NCBI GenBank assembly: GCA_963576475.1
Contig: OY754990.1
Coordinates: 17,466,153-17,530,152, forward strand
Direction of reading: 5' to 3'
Length of the DNA: 64,000 bases
Origin: Molanna angustata
Taxonomy: Eukaryota > Arthropoda > Insecta > Trichoptera > Molannidae
Made by a program: the position numbers and the translations under genes. The notes under the pieces are model-generated. The model made no database searches. It was not told where the DNA came from and worked only from the letters and a program-made list of their open reading frames with translations. Position 1 is the stretch's first letter. Every line of letters starts with the position of its first letter. This document shows positions 46,101 to 57,142 of this stretch, piece after piece.

Positions 46101-48043
46101 CATTAAAATAGGACACCTCGCCAAAGCAAGCTGGGGTCTGCAATTTCCTATCGCCCGCCTCTTCTACAAAGCCGTTTATCTTGGCATCGCTTGCTATGCG
46201 GCAGGCTGTTGGTCTAACGCCTGCGAGTTTCAGCATATTCGAAGAACCTTGCTTTCAGGCCAAAGATTCGCTCTCATTGCACTATCCAAAGCTTACAGAA
46301 CAAGCCCCACCGAAGCCCTGCCAATTTTGACAGGCTTAACCCCCCTTGATCTTGAAATTCAACGTAGAGGTGCTATTTTCAATTTATTGCGAGGCCGTCC
46401 TTCTGTCGTCGGTGACACTTCTTTTCACCCCCCTGAAAGTCGAATGTCTCGAAGCTCAATTAAGAGAAACGTGAGCGACACTCTACTAAACATTTGGCAA
46501 AACCGCTGGACGACCTGTCTAGTTGGTAGAGTTACCTTTTTATTTTTTCCTGACGTGAGGTCGCGACTGAAATCTCCTTGGGTTGTTCCAGACTTTTGGA
46601 CTTCTCAATTTCTCACAGGACACGGTAACTTTAAAAGCTATCTCCATCGCTTCAACATTGCTCCCTCTTCCTCATGTCAGTTTTGTCAATGTCCGGACCA
46701 AACTTCGGATCACATCCTTTGGGAGTGTTCCCACCCAATTGTGTCCTCTTACAGATCGGAGCTCCTCGTTGCTGTCCGTGGGCCTCTTCAAGGTCCCATT
46801 GGACATGCGGACTTAGTGATCTCGAAGAACAATTACAAAGCCTTCAAACGATTTTGCCATAGATACGGTGCCTTATTATCCGAATATTCTCACTGACTTT
46901 TCTGTTTTCAGAGATCTTGGTCACTTCTCTGATGCCCTATATATATATGGATCTGAAGTCGCCGACAGTCCGCAAGTGTGAATCTCAATTCGCACTTGTT
47001 GATTGTTCTTTTTGCACCAAGGTGCCGAGATTGCTAATCTAGAGGGCTCCATGAGCTACTCTTCGTGCCATGCATTGTTTTTTTTTGTCATTCATTCTAG
47101 CGTTCTGCGAAGGGGCCGTTGACAGTCCCCATATGCGGAGCGGGTGGTGGTGGGAGTAGCGATAGGTCTAGAAATTCATAGGCAAGCCAAGATTTTCGTC
47201 TTCTATAAGCAATTTCGCTACTGTTAAAATAAATTAAGTATCAATATTTCTTTTATATCGATATTTTTATTTCGCATATCAAATAAAGTTAATATTATAA
47301 TTACTATGAATCTTTTTTTTATTATTTAGGTATGTTGCCCAAGATGATTTGTGGCATTTTTCAGACATTTAAATTTAAAGCGAAAAATTCAATCTGTTCA
47401 GACAATCATCAAGTTTTTTCAAACGATCAATTAAATTACGCGCAACCGATCCTTCCTCATGACGTTGTCATCCATTCGCTTCGAAACCTGTCACATTAAA
47501 CAACTCTTCCCTGATGGGCTAGTCTGGTCCGACCGGCGACATGAAAACCCTAGTGATTACCCATATCATGGATATAATTATCATGGAGTTCTATCACATC
47601 TAAAGATATTATAGAACTCCATTATGATAATAATATCCATGATATGCGTTATCACTAGGGTTTTGATTTCGCCGGTCGGACCAGACTTTTAACTATTTAA
47701 CTCCTTCCCGACTACTCCCGAGTTCTGAAACTTTCAGGATTATTGTATTGTATTACCGTTTGCATGTTTGAACTGTTTCCAGCTTGATTCATTTAATGAT
47801 TTGATATAATTGAACATTCTTCAATGATCTTTGTACGTGTTTCAGGTATTTCTCCTATCATTTTACACATCTCCTACTGAGTCCGTTGGCTGTAAAGGTT
47901 GTAATTATGGCATCAAGTGTATTAGCAGAACTGCCTATATCACCTGCAATATTTGGAGGCCAAGATTTGGAGTTTGTCTTGGTGGATCAGTTTGCAACAA
48001 TAACTATCCTAGAATTTGTATATACGGCGACAGCTTGTGCTAA
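43173..48043 (+). CDS. Peptide gene C: secreted eight-cysteine peptide (exon 1 43173-43205, exon 2 47846-48043)
   Basis: Function unknown. Exon 1 encodes MKSIFFFFAVL and ends at GTAAGT; exon 2 follows TTTCAG (ends 47845) and reads VFLLSFYTSPTESVGC, phase 0, to give 76 residues. The mature peptide has the family's exact eight-cysteine spacing with GCKGC, AYITC and CNNNYPRIC. It is about 55-60% identical to B by eye and much closer to D. AATAAA motifs lie at 48079 and 48126. The 4.6-kb intron contains a perfect 39-bp minisatellite, Helitron H4, an R1-like LINE fragment and two hairpins. Unspliced RNA would read from exon 1 through the minisatellite in frame. Pairing of exon 1 with this exon 2 is inferred from order, strand, phase and the sister genes. 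Confidence 0.75.
43311..44211 (+). repeat. Minisatellite, 23 identical copies of a 39-bp unit
   Basis: The unit encodes SRVVFWTMAYHSN in the frame that runs from gene C exon 1. All copies look identical on reading. 39 is a multiple of three, so the frame stays open through the array and stops at 44228. It begins 105 bases after the exon 1 donor and ends 13 bases before Helitron H4. Confidence 0.95.
44225..45282 (-). mobile_element. Helitron H4 (1058 bp) in intron C
   Basis: CTAG end at 44225 beside flank ...TATA; TC end at 45282 followed by AAACG rather than T, so the junction is slightly atypical. Interior as in H2/H3 with a CA-rich tract at 44996-45078. Confidence 0.88.
45431..45489. repeat. 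Short perfect hairpin (arms ~27 bp)
   Basis: GGGCTTGCCTACTCCGAAAA... and its exact reverse complement separated by a 6-base loop; probably a tiny MITE. Confidence 0.85.
45661..46896 (+). pseudogene. R1-like non-LTR retrotransposon ORF2 fragment (411 codons)
   Basis: The frame is open and starts inside the RT: GCPQGSVLGPLLWN (residues 15-28), catalytic AYADDAY (47-53), the thumb region, then a C-terminal finger C339-x2-C342-x8-H351-x4-C356. This combination is typical of R1-clade ORF2 proteins. The endonuclease, the first half of the RT and ORF1 are missing (5' truncation, common for LINEs), so it is dead although without stops. 3' UTR-like sequence runs to about 47225. It sits in intron C, sense strand. 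Confidence 0.85.
47226..47520. other. Distal intron C, nothing recognised
   Basis: AT-rich; no coding signal. Confidence 0.35.
47521..47687. repeat. Foldback MITE (~167 bp)
   Basis: AGTCTGGTCCGACCGGCGAC at the left and its reverse complement at the right, with arms of ~75 bp and a few mismatches. Lies in intron C. Confidence 0.85.
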
Positions 48044-48211
48044 ACAAACGTAAAACATAAAGAAAATTAATAACAAAAAATAAAAAAGATGTACACCTAC
48101 AAAAATTTATCATTTTTTAACTAGGTACAATAAAAAAATTTAAATATATACTTTTTTTAATGTGGTTCTTAATTCATTTTGCTTTTACTGTGTGAATTGT
48201 ACTGCAAATAA

Positions 48212-48260
48212 GAAACAGAATATGTTGTAATGTCCAAAACATTACAACATATTCTGTTTT
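48212..48260. repeat. Short hairpin AACAGAATATGTTGTAATG
   Basis: Arms of about 20 bp around a short TCCAAAAC spacer, 170 bases past the stop of gene C. Could act as an RNA structure in the 3' region, or be a MITE. Confidence 0.7.
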
Positions 48261-48261
48261 G

Positions 48262-48445
48262 AAACATGTAGCTTAGTACTGGATTACCTTGTTGCCATGT
48301 AGCTGATTACTGAAATTCCGAGTCACCATGTAGCTGAGTACTGAATTACCGAGTCACCATGTAGCTGAGTACTGAATTACCTAGTCATCATGTAGCTGAG
48401 TACTGAATTACCGGGTAACCACTGAGTGCTGAATAACCGAGTACC
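48262..48445. repeat. 31-bp satellite, short array (~5 units)
   Basis: Units of the type CATGTAGCTGAGTACTGAATTACC; reverse orientation relative to the larger array at 51100-51990. Confidence 0.88.
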
Positions 48446-48549
48446 GAGTATTAAGCCGTTTTATTGATTCCATCCAATTCCCTTATAATATCGATACCAG
48501 TATATTCTATTTGTTTTTTTTTATTTATTATGGAAAAACTAACAGCTAC

Positions 48550-48690
48550 TCGTTTATATTAACATTATTCTCACCCTACTCGCTCGTTTTATAATAACAT
48601 TATTCTCACCCAACTCACTCGTTTTATAATAACATTATTCTCACACAACTCACTCGTTTTATAATAACATTATAAAACGAGTGAGTTGTG
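48550..48690. repeat. ~44-bp tandem repeat, three units plus inverted tail
   Basis: AACATTATTCTCACCCAACT with CACTCGTTTTATAAT recurs three times; the last block is followed by its inverse (TTATAAAACGAGTGAGTTG), forming a hairpin. Confidence 0.8.
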
Positions 48691-48746
48691 GTCAACGTTA
48701 AACTCTCCACAAGTAACTACATAGAGTATGTATGTAGGTATTCAAA

Positions 48747-49035
48747 TTTCTTGGTTGGGAAGGAGCATATGACAATATTTTAAACCAAGTTAGAGTTGTA
48801 GAAAAAGTAATCACAAAGGTTATACTTAAGAAAACACACACTTTCCCCACTACAACACTATTTGATATATTCAAAGTACCCAAAGTAGATAATATTTATA
48901 AAAAAGTGTCTATTTTGCAAATTTTCAAAGATAATATTTTACAAAAATTTGAAAAAAAAATAAGTCTGCGATTCCAAAATGATTTTAAAATACTCAAATA
49001 TAATACAAAACAACTACATTTATTTGGGAATTAAA
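48747..49035 (+). pseudogene. LINE fragment (Jockey-type C-terminal region)
   Basis: Plus frame: FLGWEGAYDNILNQVRVVEK, KKTHTFPTTTLFDIFKVPKV and YKKVSILQIFKDNIL, ending at LHLFGN-stop. Confidence 0.65.
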
Positions 49036-49289
49036 TGTTTCAATTGCCTCCCAAATGAATTAAAGCAGATAAAAAAGTTTAAAATATTTAAACAAAAAAT
49101 AAAATTGCACTTGACAAAACGGGTGGTGGTGGGGGAAGAATATATTTGATCAAGTTGGCACCTACTTCTTATATCTGGAAAATCTCTAATAAATTTATTT
49201 TACAATAAAAATGAGTTTTGATTTATTTTCATTATGCATATGAAGCTAAGAAGAATCTATAATAGAACGATGTAAAAAAAAATCATTAA

Positions 49290-49515
49290 TATGTACATGG
49301 AATGAAAGTGAACACATTGAGATGGTTTGGCCATACGGGGAGAATGAATGAGGAACGCCTGACGAAGAAAATACACATTGCGGACAGGAATGGAATGAAA
49401 GGTCGGGGCCGCTCAAGGAATGGATGACATGTCCATGTGAACGGTATTGTCAGAAGCGTGAACAACAGACAGACATGAATGAATGTCGACGAATGAGGGA
49501 CATGGCGTGATGGTA
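49290..49515 (+). pseudogene. LINE C-terminal fragment
   Basis: LRWFGHTGRMNEERLTKKI, GMKGRGRSRNG-stop-HVHVNGI and VNNRQT; the same family as in the 1.55-kb array. A relative is at 53800-54015. Confidence 0.7.
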
Positions 49516-49539
49516 TGTACATATATATGTATCATATCA

Positions 49540-50132
49540 TTGATGAAAAAATGCTGTTAAGAACCCACATTGATAATATTGTGGAAAAAGCATTCAAGCA
49601 GCTGGGTTATATACTGAGAATATCTAAACCTTTTCAATCTAGTGACACTTTAAAATTGTTATATTTTACTTATGTTTGACCCTATCTTGAATATGCTTCA
49701 GTTGTTTGGAACCCCCAGTATGTTACCTATATTGAAAGATTAGAAAAAGTCCAAAATAAATTTTTGAAACACCTTGATTATAAATGCCGTCTTGCCTTTG
49801 ATGATAGAATCCTTTCCGCTCGTCATCATAAGACAACATCATTAGAAAATAGACGTACCATTGCAGACATGACATACCTACATCAAATTATTGATGGTGC
49901 TGTTGACTCTGAGTCTATGGTTGGGAGTCTTCCAATTAATTGTCCCTTTCGTAGTACTAGAACAAATCTTACTTTTAGATTGCCTCTTTGCAGAACTAAC
50001 TATGTCCAAAATTCATTCATCCAAAGGGCATGTAACATTTATAATGTTTTTTTTAAGAATGATGATATTTTTGGACATACTAAAATAAAATATAAGAATG
50101 GCATCTCTGAGACCCTTAGAGGTTTACGGTAG
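49540..50132 (+). pseudogene. LINE C-terminal region (Jockey/CR1 type)
   Basis: One frame with a single stop: HIDNIVEKAFKQLGYILR, PYLEYASVVWNPQYVTYIER, VQNKFLKHLDYKCRL, then 122 open codons with FRSTRTNLTFRLPLCRTNYV and RACNIYNVF. This is the usual post-RT domain. It is followed by a 3' UTR and an A-run at 50378. Confidence 0.82.
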
Positions 50133-51045
50133 CTGATTCCTGCTTTGTCCTTTTTGATTGCGAGTGCCACAACCTTCCTTTCTCTCTTTTTGTCCTTTTT
50201 ATTCTGAATTTTGAGTACCTACTGAATTCTAAATAGCAATTTGTTTTACACTGTGCAGCTTAAAAAGATAATGTAATATCCACAAACAAAATTGGTCTAT
50301 GATATATTGTTAAATTTGAATTTGTTGTAATATTTGTATGTATGACTGTATGTTTGTTAGGTTTAAATAAAATATAAAAAAAAAAAAAAATATGCATATC
50401 TACATGTCATCATGATTGAAATAAGGAATCGAAAGCCATAGGTCCGAATGCAGAGTCCGACCTAATTGCTAAATTCTAAATACTAACCATGTTTTCATTG
50501 CACAGTCGCTCACTTAAGTTAAGAGAACACGTGGCTTCCTAACTGGAGGATGTTACGAAGTGTTTGTGTGAAAATTGCATTGCAGAGACTAAATATTTAA
50601 ATACTAGTATTGGCGAACTATCAAAAAGTAAGGTTGATAGCGAGGAACTTTACAAGTGGTTTAATACTAAAATACGAGGTGTTTTTGATGGATGACGATT
50701 TTAGCGACTTCGTCAAATATGTATTTGGTAATTTTGTCAAATAAAATCCCACACAGAGTATTCAGCGATCTATACAAGATGCCAAAAATTCGTTAGAATT
50801 TATTCTTGACAAGTTTTTACTATCAAATATTTAAATAAAAAATAATTTAACAAACTCGTATCATGGAAATGCTAAAAATTTTCCAAAAAATAATTAAAGA
50901 TTTTGTGGAGCGACTTGGTAGTTTTGTAATACCTATGAAAGCAGTTGTCGGTTTTCCTATTGATTGGTTTCCTGTTAAAAACTGTTGGCTGGTTGTTTTT
51001 AAAAAAAATAAATTAAATAAAACATCGGTACTGGTATCAACTCTT
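50133..51045. other. LINE 3' UTR and spacer at the centre of the C/D duplication
   Basis: Includes a poly(A) run (50378-50391), then a block near 50440-50540 (GGTCCGAATGCAGAGTCCGA...ACAGTCGCTCAC) whose inverse is at 58600-58680. A short block at 50590-50700 is repeated at 62050-62110. No host gene. Confidence 0.5.
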
Positions 51046-52400
51046 TAAGGGAATTGGATGGAATCAATAAACGGCTTAAAACTAAAAATATTTATACAGA
51101 ACATATTACGTAGGCACGTAGAATGCAGAGTTTTGAAATCTTCAGTTAATCACTAGGTAACTTACTCGATAATTCAGTACTCAACTACATGGTAACTCGG
51201 TAATTCTGCAGTCAGGTACATGATCACTCGGTAATTTAGTACTCAGCTACATGGTTCCTCAGTAATTCAGTTCTCAGCTACATGATTCATACGTAATTAA
51301 GTTCTCAGCTGCATGATTACTCGGTAATTGAGTACTCAACTAAATGTCCACTCGGTAATTCAGTACTAAGTCGCATGGTGGCTTGGTAATTCAGTACTCC
51401 GCTATATGGTTGCTAGGTAACTCAGTACTCAGCTACATAGTAACTAGGTAATTCAGTACTTAGCTACATGGTTACTCCGTAATACATTAATCATCTACAT
51501 GGTTACTAGATAATTCAGTACGTATTCAGCTATATGGTTGCTAGGTAACTCAGTACTTAGATACATAGTAACTAGGTAATTCAGTACTTAGCTACATGGT
51601 AACTCCGTAATACATTAATCATCTACATGGTTATTAGATAATTCAGTATTCAGCTATATGGTTGCTAGGTAACTCAGTACTCAGCTATATAGTAACTAGG
51701 TAATTCACTACTTAGCTACATGGTTACTCCGTAATACATTAATCATCTACATGGTTACTAGATAATTCAGTACTTATTAAGCTATATGGTTGCTAGGTAA
51801 CTCAGTACTTAGATACATAGTAACTAGGTAATTCAGTACTTAGCTACATGGTTACTACGTAATACAAATCATCTACATGGTGACTAGATAAGTCAGTACT
51901 CAGCTACATGGTTACTCAGTAATTCAGTATTCAGCTACATGGTAACCTAGTAATCCAGTACTCAGCTAGATGCTTACAAATTAATTCAGTAGTTTTGGAT
52001 AGTACGACTTTTTCTGTTACTTATAAATTCAGAACGACAGTAAAATAATTTTAGTTTTAAATTTCTTTATTGTACCTAGTTAAAACAAGATTTTTTTTTC
52101 TCCTCGTTGAACATCTTTTTTTATGTCATTATAATATATGTTACATAAAATGCTTGAATTAAATTGGGTTATTTGTATTCTTTATTAATGTTGCACATTT
52201 TTTTAACACAAGCTATTTCCGTAAACACAAATTCCAGGATAGTTATTGTTGCAAACTGATCCACCAAGACACACTCCAAATCTAGGCCTCCAAATACTGC
52301 AAGTCGTATAGGCAGTCCTGCTAATACACCTAATGCCATAATAACAACCTCTACAGCCAACGGACTCAGTAGGAGATGTGTAAAATGATAGGAGAAGTGC
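51046..52400. repeat. Right arm of the C/D inverted duplication
   Basis: Reverse complement of 47846-48484 with a much longer satellite. Confidence 0.85.
51100..51990. repeat. 31-bp satellite with ~125-bp higher-order units
   Basis: About 28 monomers of TCAGTACTCAGCTACATGGT with ACTCGGTAAT. From ~51400 a four-monomer unit (GCTATATGGTTGCTAGGTAA as marker at about 51412, 51528, 51653, 51780) repeats with small indels. Confidence 0.9.
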
Positions 52401-54241
52401 CTGAAACACGAAAAAAGATCATTCAAGACAATGGACACATCTTGAACTATTTGTTTGGAAATCCTTTTTTTCTGTGGAAATCTCGTGTGTACCTACCTAC
52501 AGTAATGGACGTAGGCCTCCCCTTGAGATCTCCAAACTCCACAACTCTCAATCCTGTACAGACCACATGCATACAACCACCTCCAGCCATATGTCTTATA
52601 TCATCGGACCATGTTCCTTTCAATAATTCTGCCATTCCAACATTTTTTTGGTCCGTCTGGAGTCTGTGGTTCAATATGCCATAGTGTATTTTTCTTACTT
52701 ACTTACTTACTTACTCAGCCTCTTTTTCAGTTCAGTATTGGACAAAGGCCCCTCCCGCTTGGACTCCCACCGGCTCTATTCTGAGCCATTCTTCGCAATT
52801 CAGAACCTGCCACTTTTTTGATGTCATCGGATCATCTGGTCTGGGGCCTTCCCACGCTTCTGCTTCCTGTTCTTGGCCTCCAGTCCATCACAACTCTTGT
52901 CCATCGTCCGTCCGACATCCGAGATATATAACCCGCCCAACTCCACTTTCTGCTGCGTATTATTTTTCCACACATACATACACGTACATACATTAGGAAG
53001 AAAATTTTATTGCTATTTTTTTGTGCAATGCTTTCTTTAATACACTCGACATCTCTGCGAGCTCTCTCAGTGCATTTAGGACAGCTGTCTCCTCCTATCT
53101 TTCCTATTACTTTGATTTAATCAGCTGTGTCTAATAAAGAATTTAAGTTCCAAAATACTAACAAGGAAAACAAAAATCCTAATTTATAAAACTCTTCTCA
53201 GACCTGTTGTAGTGTATGGAGCTGAATGATGGGTCTTAACAAAAAGAGACGAAAACAGCCTCTTGATATTTGAAAGGAAAATCCTGAGAAAGATTTTTGG
53301 CCCAGTAAATGATAATGGAATTTGAAGGATGCGATATAATCACGAACTACAGGCATTATCTGACAAACCCAACATTTTACAAGTCATAAAAGTACGTAGA
53401 CTGCAGTGGTTGGGACATGTCAGCCGGATGAATGATGATCGTGTCCCCAAAAAGGTTCTTAATACCAATCCAGAGGGCAGAAGAAGTAGAGGCAGGCCCA
53501 AGCTAAGATGGCTGGACGATACAGAAGACGACATGAGAGCGATCGGAATGATAAACTGGAGGAGAGCGGTGGAGGATAGGGACGGCTGGAGAAGGATTCT
53601 GGAGGAGGCCAGGGCCCACACAGGGCTGTAGCGCCAATGATGATAATGGTTATTTTAGTGTTTTTTTATGTACTTGTAAATTAATTATACATTATTTTTA
53701 TATGTAATCAATTTTAAGTATTCTATTGAATAATGCATGGATTTTTCGCTGGTCCATTAATAAAGCAATGTATTATTACAAATTTTAAAATTTAAGATTA
53801 TAATAAAATGAATGAGGAATGCCCGACGAAGAAAAAATAAACATTGCGGACATGAATGGAATGAGAGGACGGGGCCGCCCAAGGAAGGGATGGCACGTCC
53901 ATGTGAACGGTATTTTGAAAGACGGAAATGTTACATATGTAGAAGCGTGAACAACAGACGAACATGTATAAGACGATGTATGAATGTTGACGAGGCGATG
54001 AATGAATATATGTGAATTTAAAACAAGTAATAAAAATTAAAATTACTAATAAAATTTAAAATTAGTACCTACTAAATTACTGGAGTTTTTAATAAAAATA
54101 CTATAACCAGTTCATTTGATTTTTTTTACGTACCATCACAATATATTTACACAACTATTTTTTTCGTTGATAAATAAATAAATGATAAAATATAAATGAT
54201 CGACTTACAGATATAACAAAAAAAATAAAAGTTGATTTCAT
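52203..54241 (-). CDS. Peptide gene D: secreted eight-cysteine peptide (exon 1 54241-54209, exon 2 52400-52203)
   Basis: Function unknown. Exon 1 encodes MKSTFIFFVIS up to GTAAGT; exon 2 follows TTTCAG and reads ALLLSFYTSPTESVGC, phase 0, giving 76 residues. Eight cysteines have the family spacing; GCRGC, AYTTC and CNNNYPGIC are visible. It is the closest relative of C, differing at about a dozen positions. AATAAA lies at 52186-52181 on the minus strand, 17 bases past the stop. The 1.8-kb intron carries several LINE scraps. Convergent with C; its 3' flank runs into the 31-bp satellite. Exon pairing is inferred as for C. Confidence 0.78.
52447..52674 (-). pseudogene. LINE C-terminal scrap in intron D
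   Basis: TWSDDIRHMAGGGCM and LRVVEFGDLKG match a degraded form of the WxDDI...W...EWR-LGE tail of insect LINEs. Confidence 0.5.
52700..52945 (-). pseudogene. LINE C-terminal scrap in intron D
   Basis: Same element as 27957-28225 (GRPQ-R-SDDIKKW region, GPLSNTELKKRL end), with frameshifts. Preceded by an (ACTT)n run at 52695-52713. Confidence 0.7.
53030..53775. repeat. Dispersed repeat split by a LINE fragment
   Basis: 53030-53140 and 53640-53775 together match the reverse of about 56690-56900, which lacks the intervening LINE piece. Confidence 0.65.
53155..53631 (+). pseudogene. LINE C-terminal region in intron D
   Basis: Frame with two stops: KTLLRPVVVYGAE-stop-W, FERKILRKIFGPV, LQWLGHVSRMNDDRVPKKV, GRRSRGRPKLRWLDDTEDD and NWRRAVEDRDGWRRIL. 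A standard insect LINE tail. Confidence 0.8.
53800..54015 (+). pseudogene. LINE C-terminal scrap in intron D
   Basis: MNEECPTKKK, GMRGRGRPRKGWHVHVNG after a frame change, and TCIRRCMNVDEAMNEYM. Counterpart of 49290-49515. Confidence 0.65.
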
Positions 54242-54729
54242 TTTAAATTCAGCTTACATATACCTATGAATATTGATGTATTGTTTTAAAGTGAATGTTC
54301 ATGATTGTACAATTTTTCTAAATTTATAGTTTCCCGATTTTTAAATTGTCAATTTAAAACAATATTTAAATCACCCGCATTAAAAATAAATTAATATTAA
54401 CCTACTCGTATTTTTTTAATTATAATTTAATTACATATTTTAATGATGACTTTAATTAATTCGTGATTTAGTTTAACAAGAATGAAGAGCAATCTTATCT
54501 AGACACGTGATTTGTACAAATAGGTAGGTACATGTTTTGAAAAAACAATAATTTAATGTATTTTTTTTTAAACAAAAATAATTTAAAACAATATATAACT
54601 TATGTATGGACTGTGGATAATATTTAACTGTTCAAAACACCACCTTTTGCCTCTTTACAAAAGGTCGTGACAGTGCTGACATGGTCTATCTTAAAAAGTC
54701 AAATCGACTGCCCAGATCTATGTACTTAA
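54242..54729. other. 5' flank of gene D, nothing recognised
   Basis: AT-rich, no clear TATA box at a favoured distance; poly-A/T runs. Confidence 0.4.
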
Positions 54730-55200
54730 CAAAATAAATCATAAGGTGTCTACTCAAACGCGACGCCAAAATCCCATATTCTCGTTAAATCAAGTATCCA
54801 CTAATTATTATCGACAAAATTCATTTCTTTGGCATGTTTGTAACAATATAAATAATTCAATACTTAACTCGTCAGAATTTGACGTATTCTAGTGTAATAT
54901 TACAGTAGTGAGAAATGTTCTTAGTGCTAAGTTCTCTAATAATATGGGATTTGTTTGTTAATATGAACTTTTTTAATGTAATTTAATATTTTTAAGTAAT
55001 ATTATGTTTACCTCGACTGCAGGATGAAACTTTATCTATTACAGAAACACAATATATGTATTGTGATTTTGTATTTTTCATCCTGCAACTGATGGTATGG
55101 CCTATTAGCGGAGACTTACATATAATTGGCTGTTTAGTTATTATCTTAAATGTTAAACTGTAATGGATAGCTGTTAGACTCCCAAAAAATTGTGAATAAA
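54730..55200. repeat. Dispersed repeat, uninterrupted copy
   Basis: Paralogue of 30590-31800 without the palindrome and hAT insertions, so it serves as their empty site. Ends in (AAATG/AAATA) tail. Confidence 0.78.
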
Positions 55201-55286
55201 TGAATAAATACATTTATGCTTCGTCTCAAAGATGCTCGTTAAACAATACCTTAGAAATTATTCAAATTATATAATTATTCATTTTC

Positions 55287-56180
55287 CTAATGACTGAGAA
55301 TAGCGGCTGCAGTCCGTCGTATGGTCCGTATGTCCCGCCTCCATGCCAATCTGTTTTGGGCTGAACGCAGAGCACCAGTCACCGAAGACCCCATTGTGGA
55401 CTTAACCAAATCGCTCCATCTGGTCGTTGAGCGACCACTAGATTTCCGTCTTTCCACGCTGCCCATCACAACAAGCTTCTCGAGGCAGTCTGGTTCCCTT
55501 CTTGTAATGTGTCCAAAGAATTCAAGGATACGTCTGTAATATAATATCGTCAACAGACGATCTTCGACCTTTAAATATACCACAGGTCATTTTGCCGATT
55601 TCGGATGAAAATTTTCAACATGAAAAATAATATATAATAGTGTTGTTCGTCTTTCGATCTTCACAAAACCATCATTTTAGATTTAGTTGCATTCATTTTC
55701 AGTCCATTTTAGATTTAGTTGCATTCATTTTCAGTCCATTTTAGATTTAGTTGCATTCATTCTCAGTCCATTTTCTATGCATCCATCGAATACTATTTTA
55801 ACCAAACATTCCAAGTTTTCCACACTTTCTGCTATTACAACTTTGTCATCTGCATACATAAGATCATATTATATAGTAACTCCTTCCAGTTTCTACCAAA
55901 TGTTCTCATTCTTTATTGCTCTCACACATTAGTCAATGCATAAATTGAATAGCCACGGTGATATAACGCACCCTTGCGTCACTCCCTAACGGAGAACCAT
56001 CATGTAAGAGAGTTTTCTATCCTCACACAGGTTTGGCTTTCCTCATAGAGAGATGATATTGCTCTTATCAACCTGCCTCCCGTTCCATACACTGATAGCA
56101 CGTTTCAAAGCTTTTCACTGTCTTATATTTTGTCATAGGCCTTTTCTAGGTCTACGAAAGCACTGAAAAGCTTGTGTTTT
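55287..56180 (-). pseudogene. LINE RT and C-terminal fragment, decayed
   Basis: Minus strand, first the RT: KAYDKI, SVYGTGGRLIRAISSLYEES and a worn GV-QGC-ISP-LFN region; then, after an internal loss, LLTILYYRRILEFFGHITRR, GRSTTRWSDLV and RLAWRRDI. Many frameshifts. Confidence 0.7.
55676..55771. repeat. 32-bp tandem repeat, three units
   Basis: TTTTAGATTTAGTTGCATTC with ATTTTCAGTCCA, repeated three times within the LINE fragment. Confidence 0.92.
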
Positions 56181-56995
56181 TGCCAGAATCTTTTTATTTA
56201 TTGTATGCTAGTGAAAAATCAATTACAGATTGAATACGTGAAAAAAACTTTGAAAACGGTGTCATTATTTTTTTTTATTTATTTGATAAAAAATATGAAA
56301 AAATAACTTCCACAGTTCTGTACGTTGTAGGGTAGAATAAAAATAACAAGTTGGCTTCTCTTATCTTTACATAACAAAACATGCATAAATTGCTTGCAAA
56401 ATATACACGTGTTTCAATAAATTGACAGCTGTACTCAACGCCTTTTAGATACACTATATGTAAGACAATCAAATTCATATTTTTCTTTCTGAGGATTTAA
56501 TTAGAATACAAGAAAAGTGTTTTGTCATAGGGGATTACTTTAGACACAATGGACATGCGGACCTTGTAGCCACGACGAGCATCTTCAAGATTTTTTGTAA
56601 AAAATACGGGTCACTTTGTTTTTTTTATTGTTTTATTTTATTGGATGAAAGAGAGTTATACAGATACAGTCTATACAATTTATAAAACAGACAATGCGCA
56701 TTGCTTTATTAGTGGACCAGTGAAAACTCCATGCATTATTCAATAGGATAATTAAAATTGATTACAAAAAAAATACAAATAATGTATAATTAATTTACTA
56801 GTACATAAAAAAAAACACTATAATAAGACAGCTGATTAAATCAAAGTACAAGGAAAGATACGAGGAGACAGCTGTCCTTAACGCACTGAGAATGCTTGCA
56901 GAGATTTTAATAAATTGTTAAATTAATATTTGACATAGTACCTGGTAGTTGCCCTTGAAGCAAAATTAAATAAAGAAATAAATTAAATAAAGATG
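56181..56995. other. Intergenic repeats, no gene
   Basis: 56540-56600 is a scrap of R1-like sequence (GHADL block). 56690-56900 is the reverse of the repeat at 53030-53775. 56930-56990 resembles the SINE tail (TTGACATAGTACCTGGTAG). Confidence 0.5.
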
Positions 56996-57067
56996 GGTCG
57001 ATGGCAGAGTGGTTAGCACGTTGAGCTAGTAATCCAGTGGTAGCGAGTTCGAATCCTGCCTCGACCG
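56996..57067 (+). tRNA. tRNA-like sequence, Thr(AGT)-like, probably SINE head or pseudogene
   Basis: 72 bases; the acceptor arm GGTCGA/TCGACC pairs over six, A box TGGCAGAGTGG, B box GAGTTCGAATCC, and an anticodon loop CTAGTAA would give anticodon AGT. Anticodon stem and T stem each have a mismatch. It follows a SINE-like tail, which favours a repeat. Confidence 0.4.
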
Positions 57068-57142
57068 ATTTCGATCACAAGTATTTATATGCTTTTTTTA
57101 TTGTTGAAGTTGTGATTACTCTACATATTATTCAGAAAAATT

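Larger units (their letters stand above)
47846..48484. repeat. Left arm of the C/D inverted duplication
   Basis: Exon 2, 3' flank (AACTAGGTACAATAAA block), 31-bp satellite and the AAGCCG...GATTCCATCCAATTCCC block are the reverse complement of 51046-52400, the satellite being shorter here. Confidence 0.85.

Noticed and set aside
45661..46896. Active R1 retrotransposon
   Set aside because: Frame is open but lacks endonuclease, the first half of RT and ORF1.
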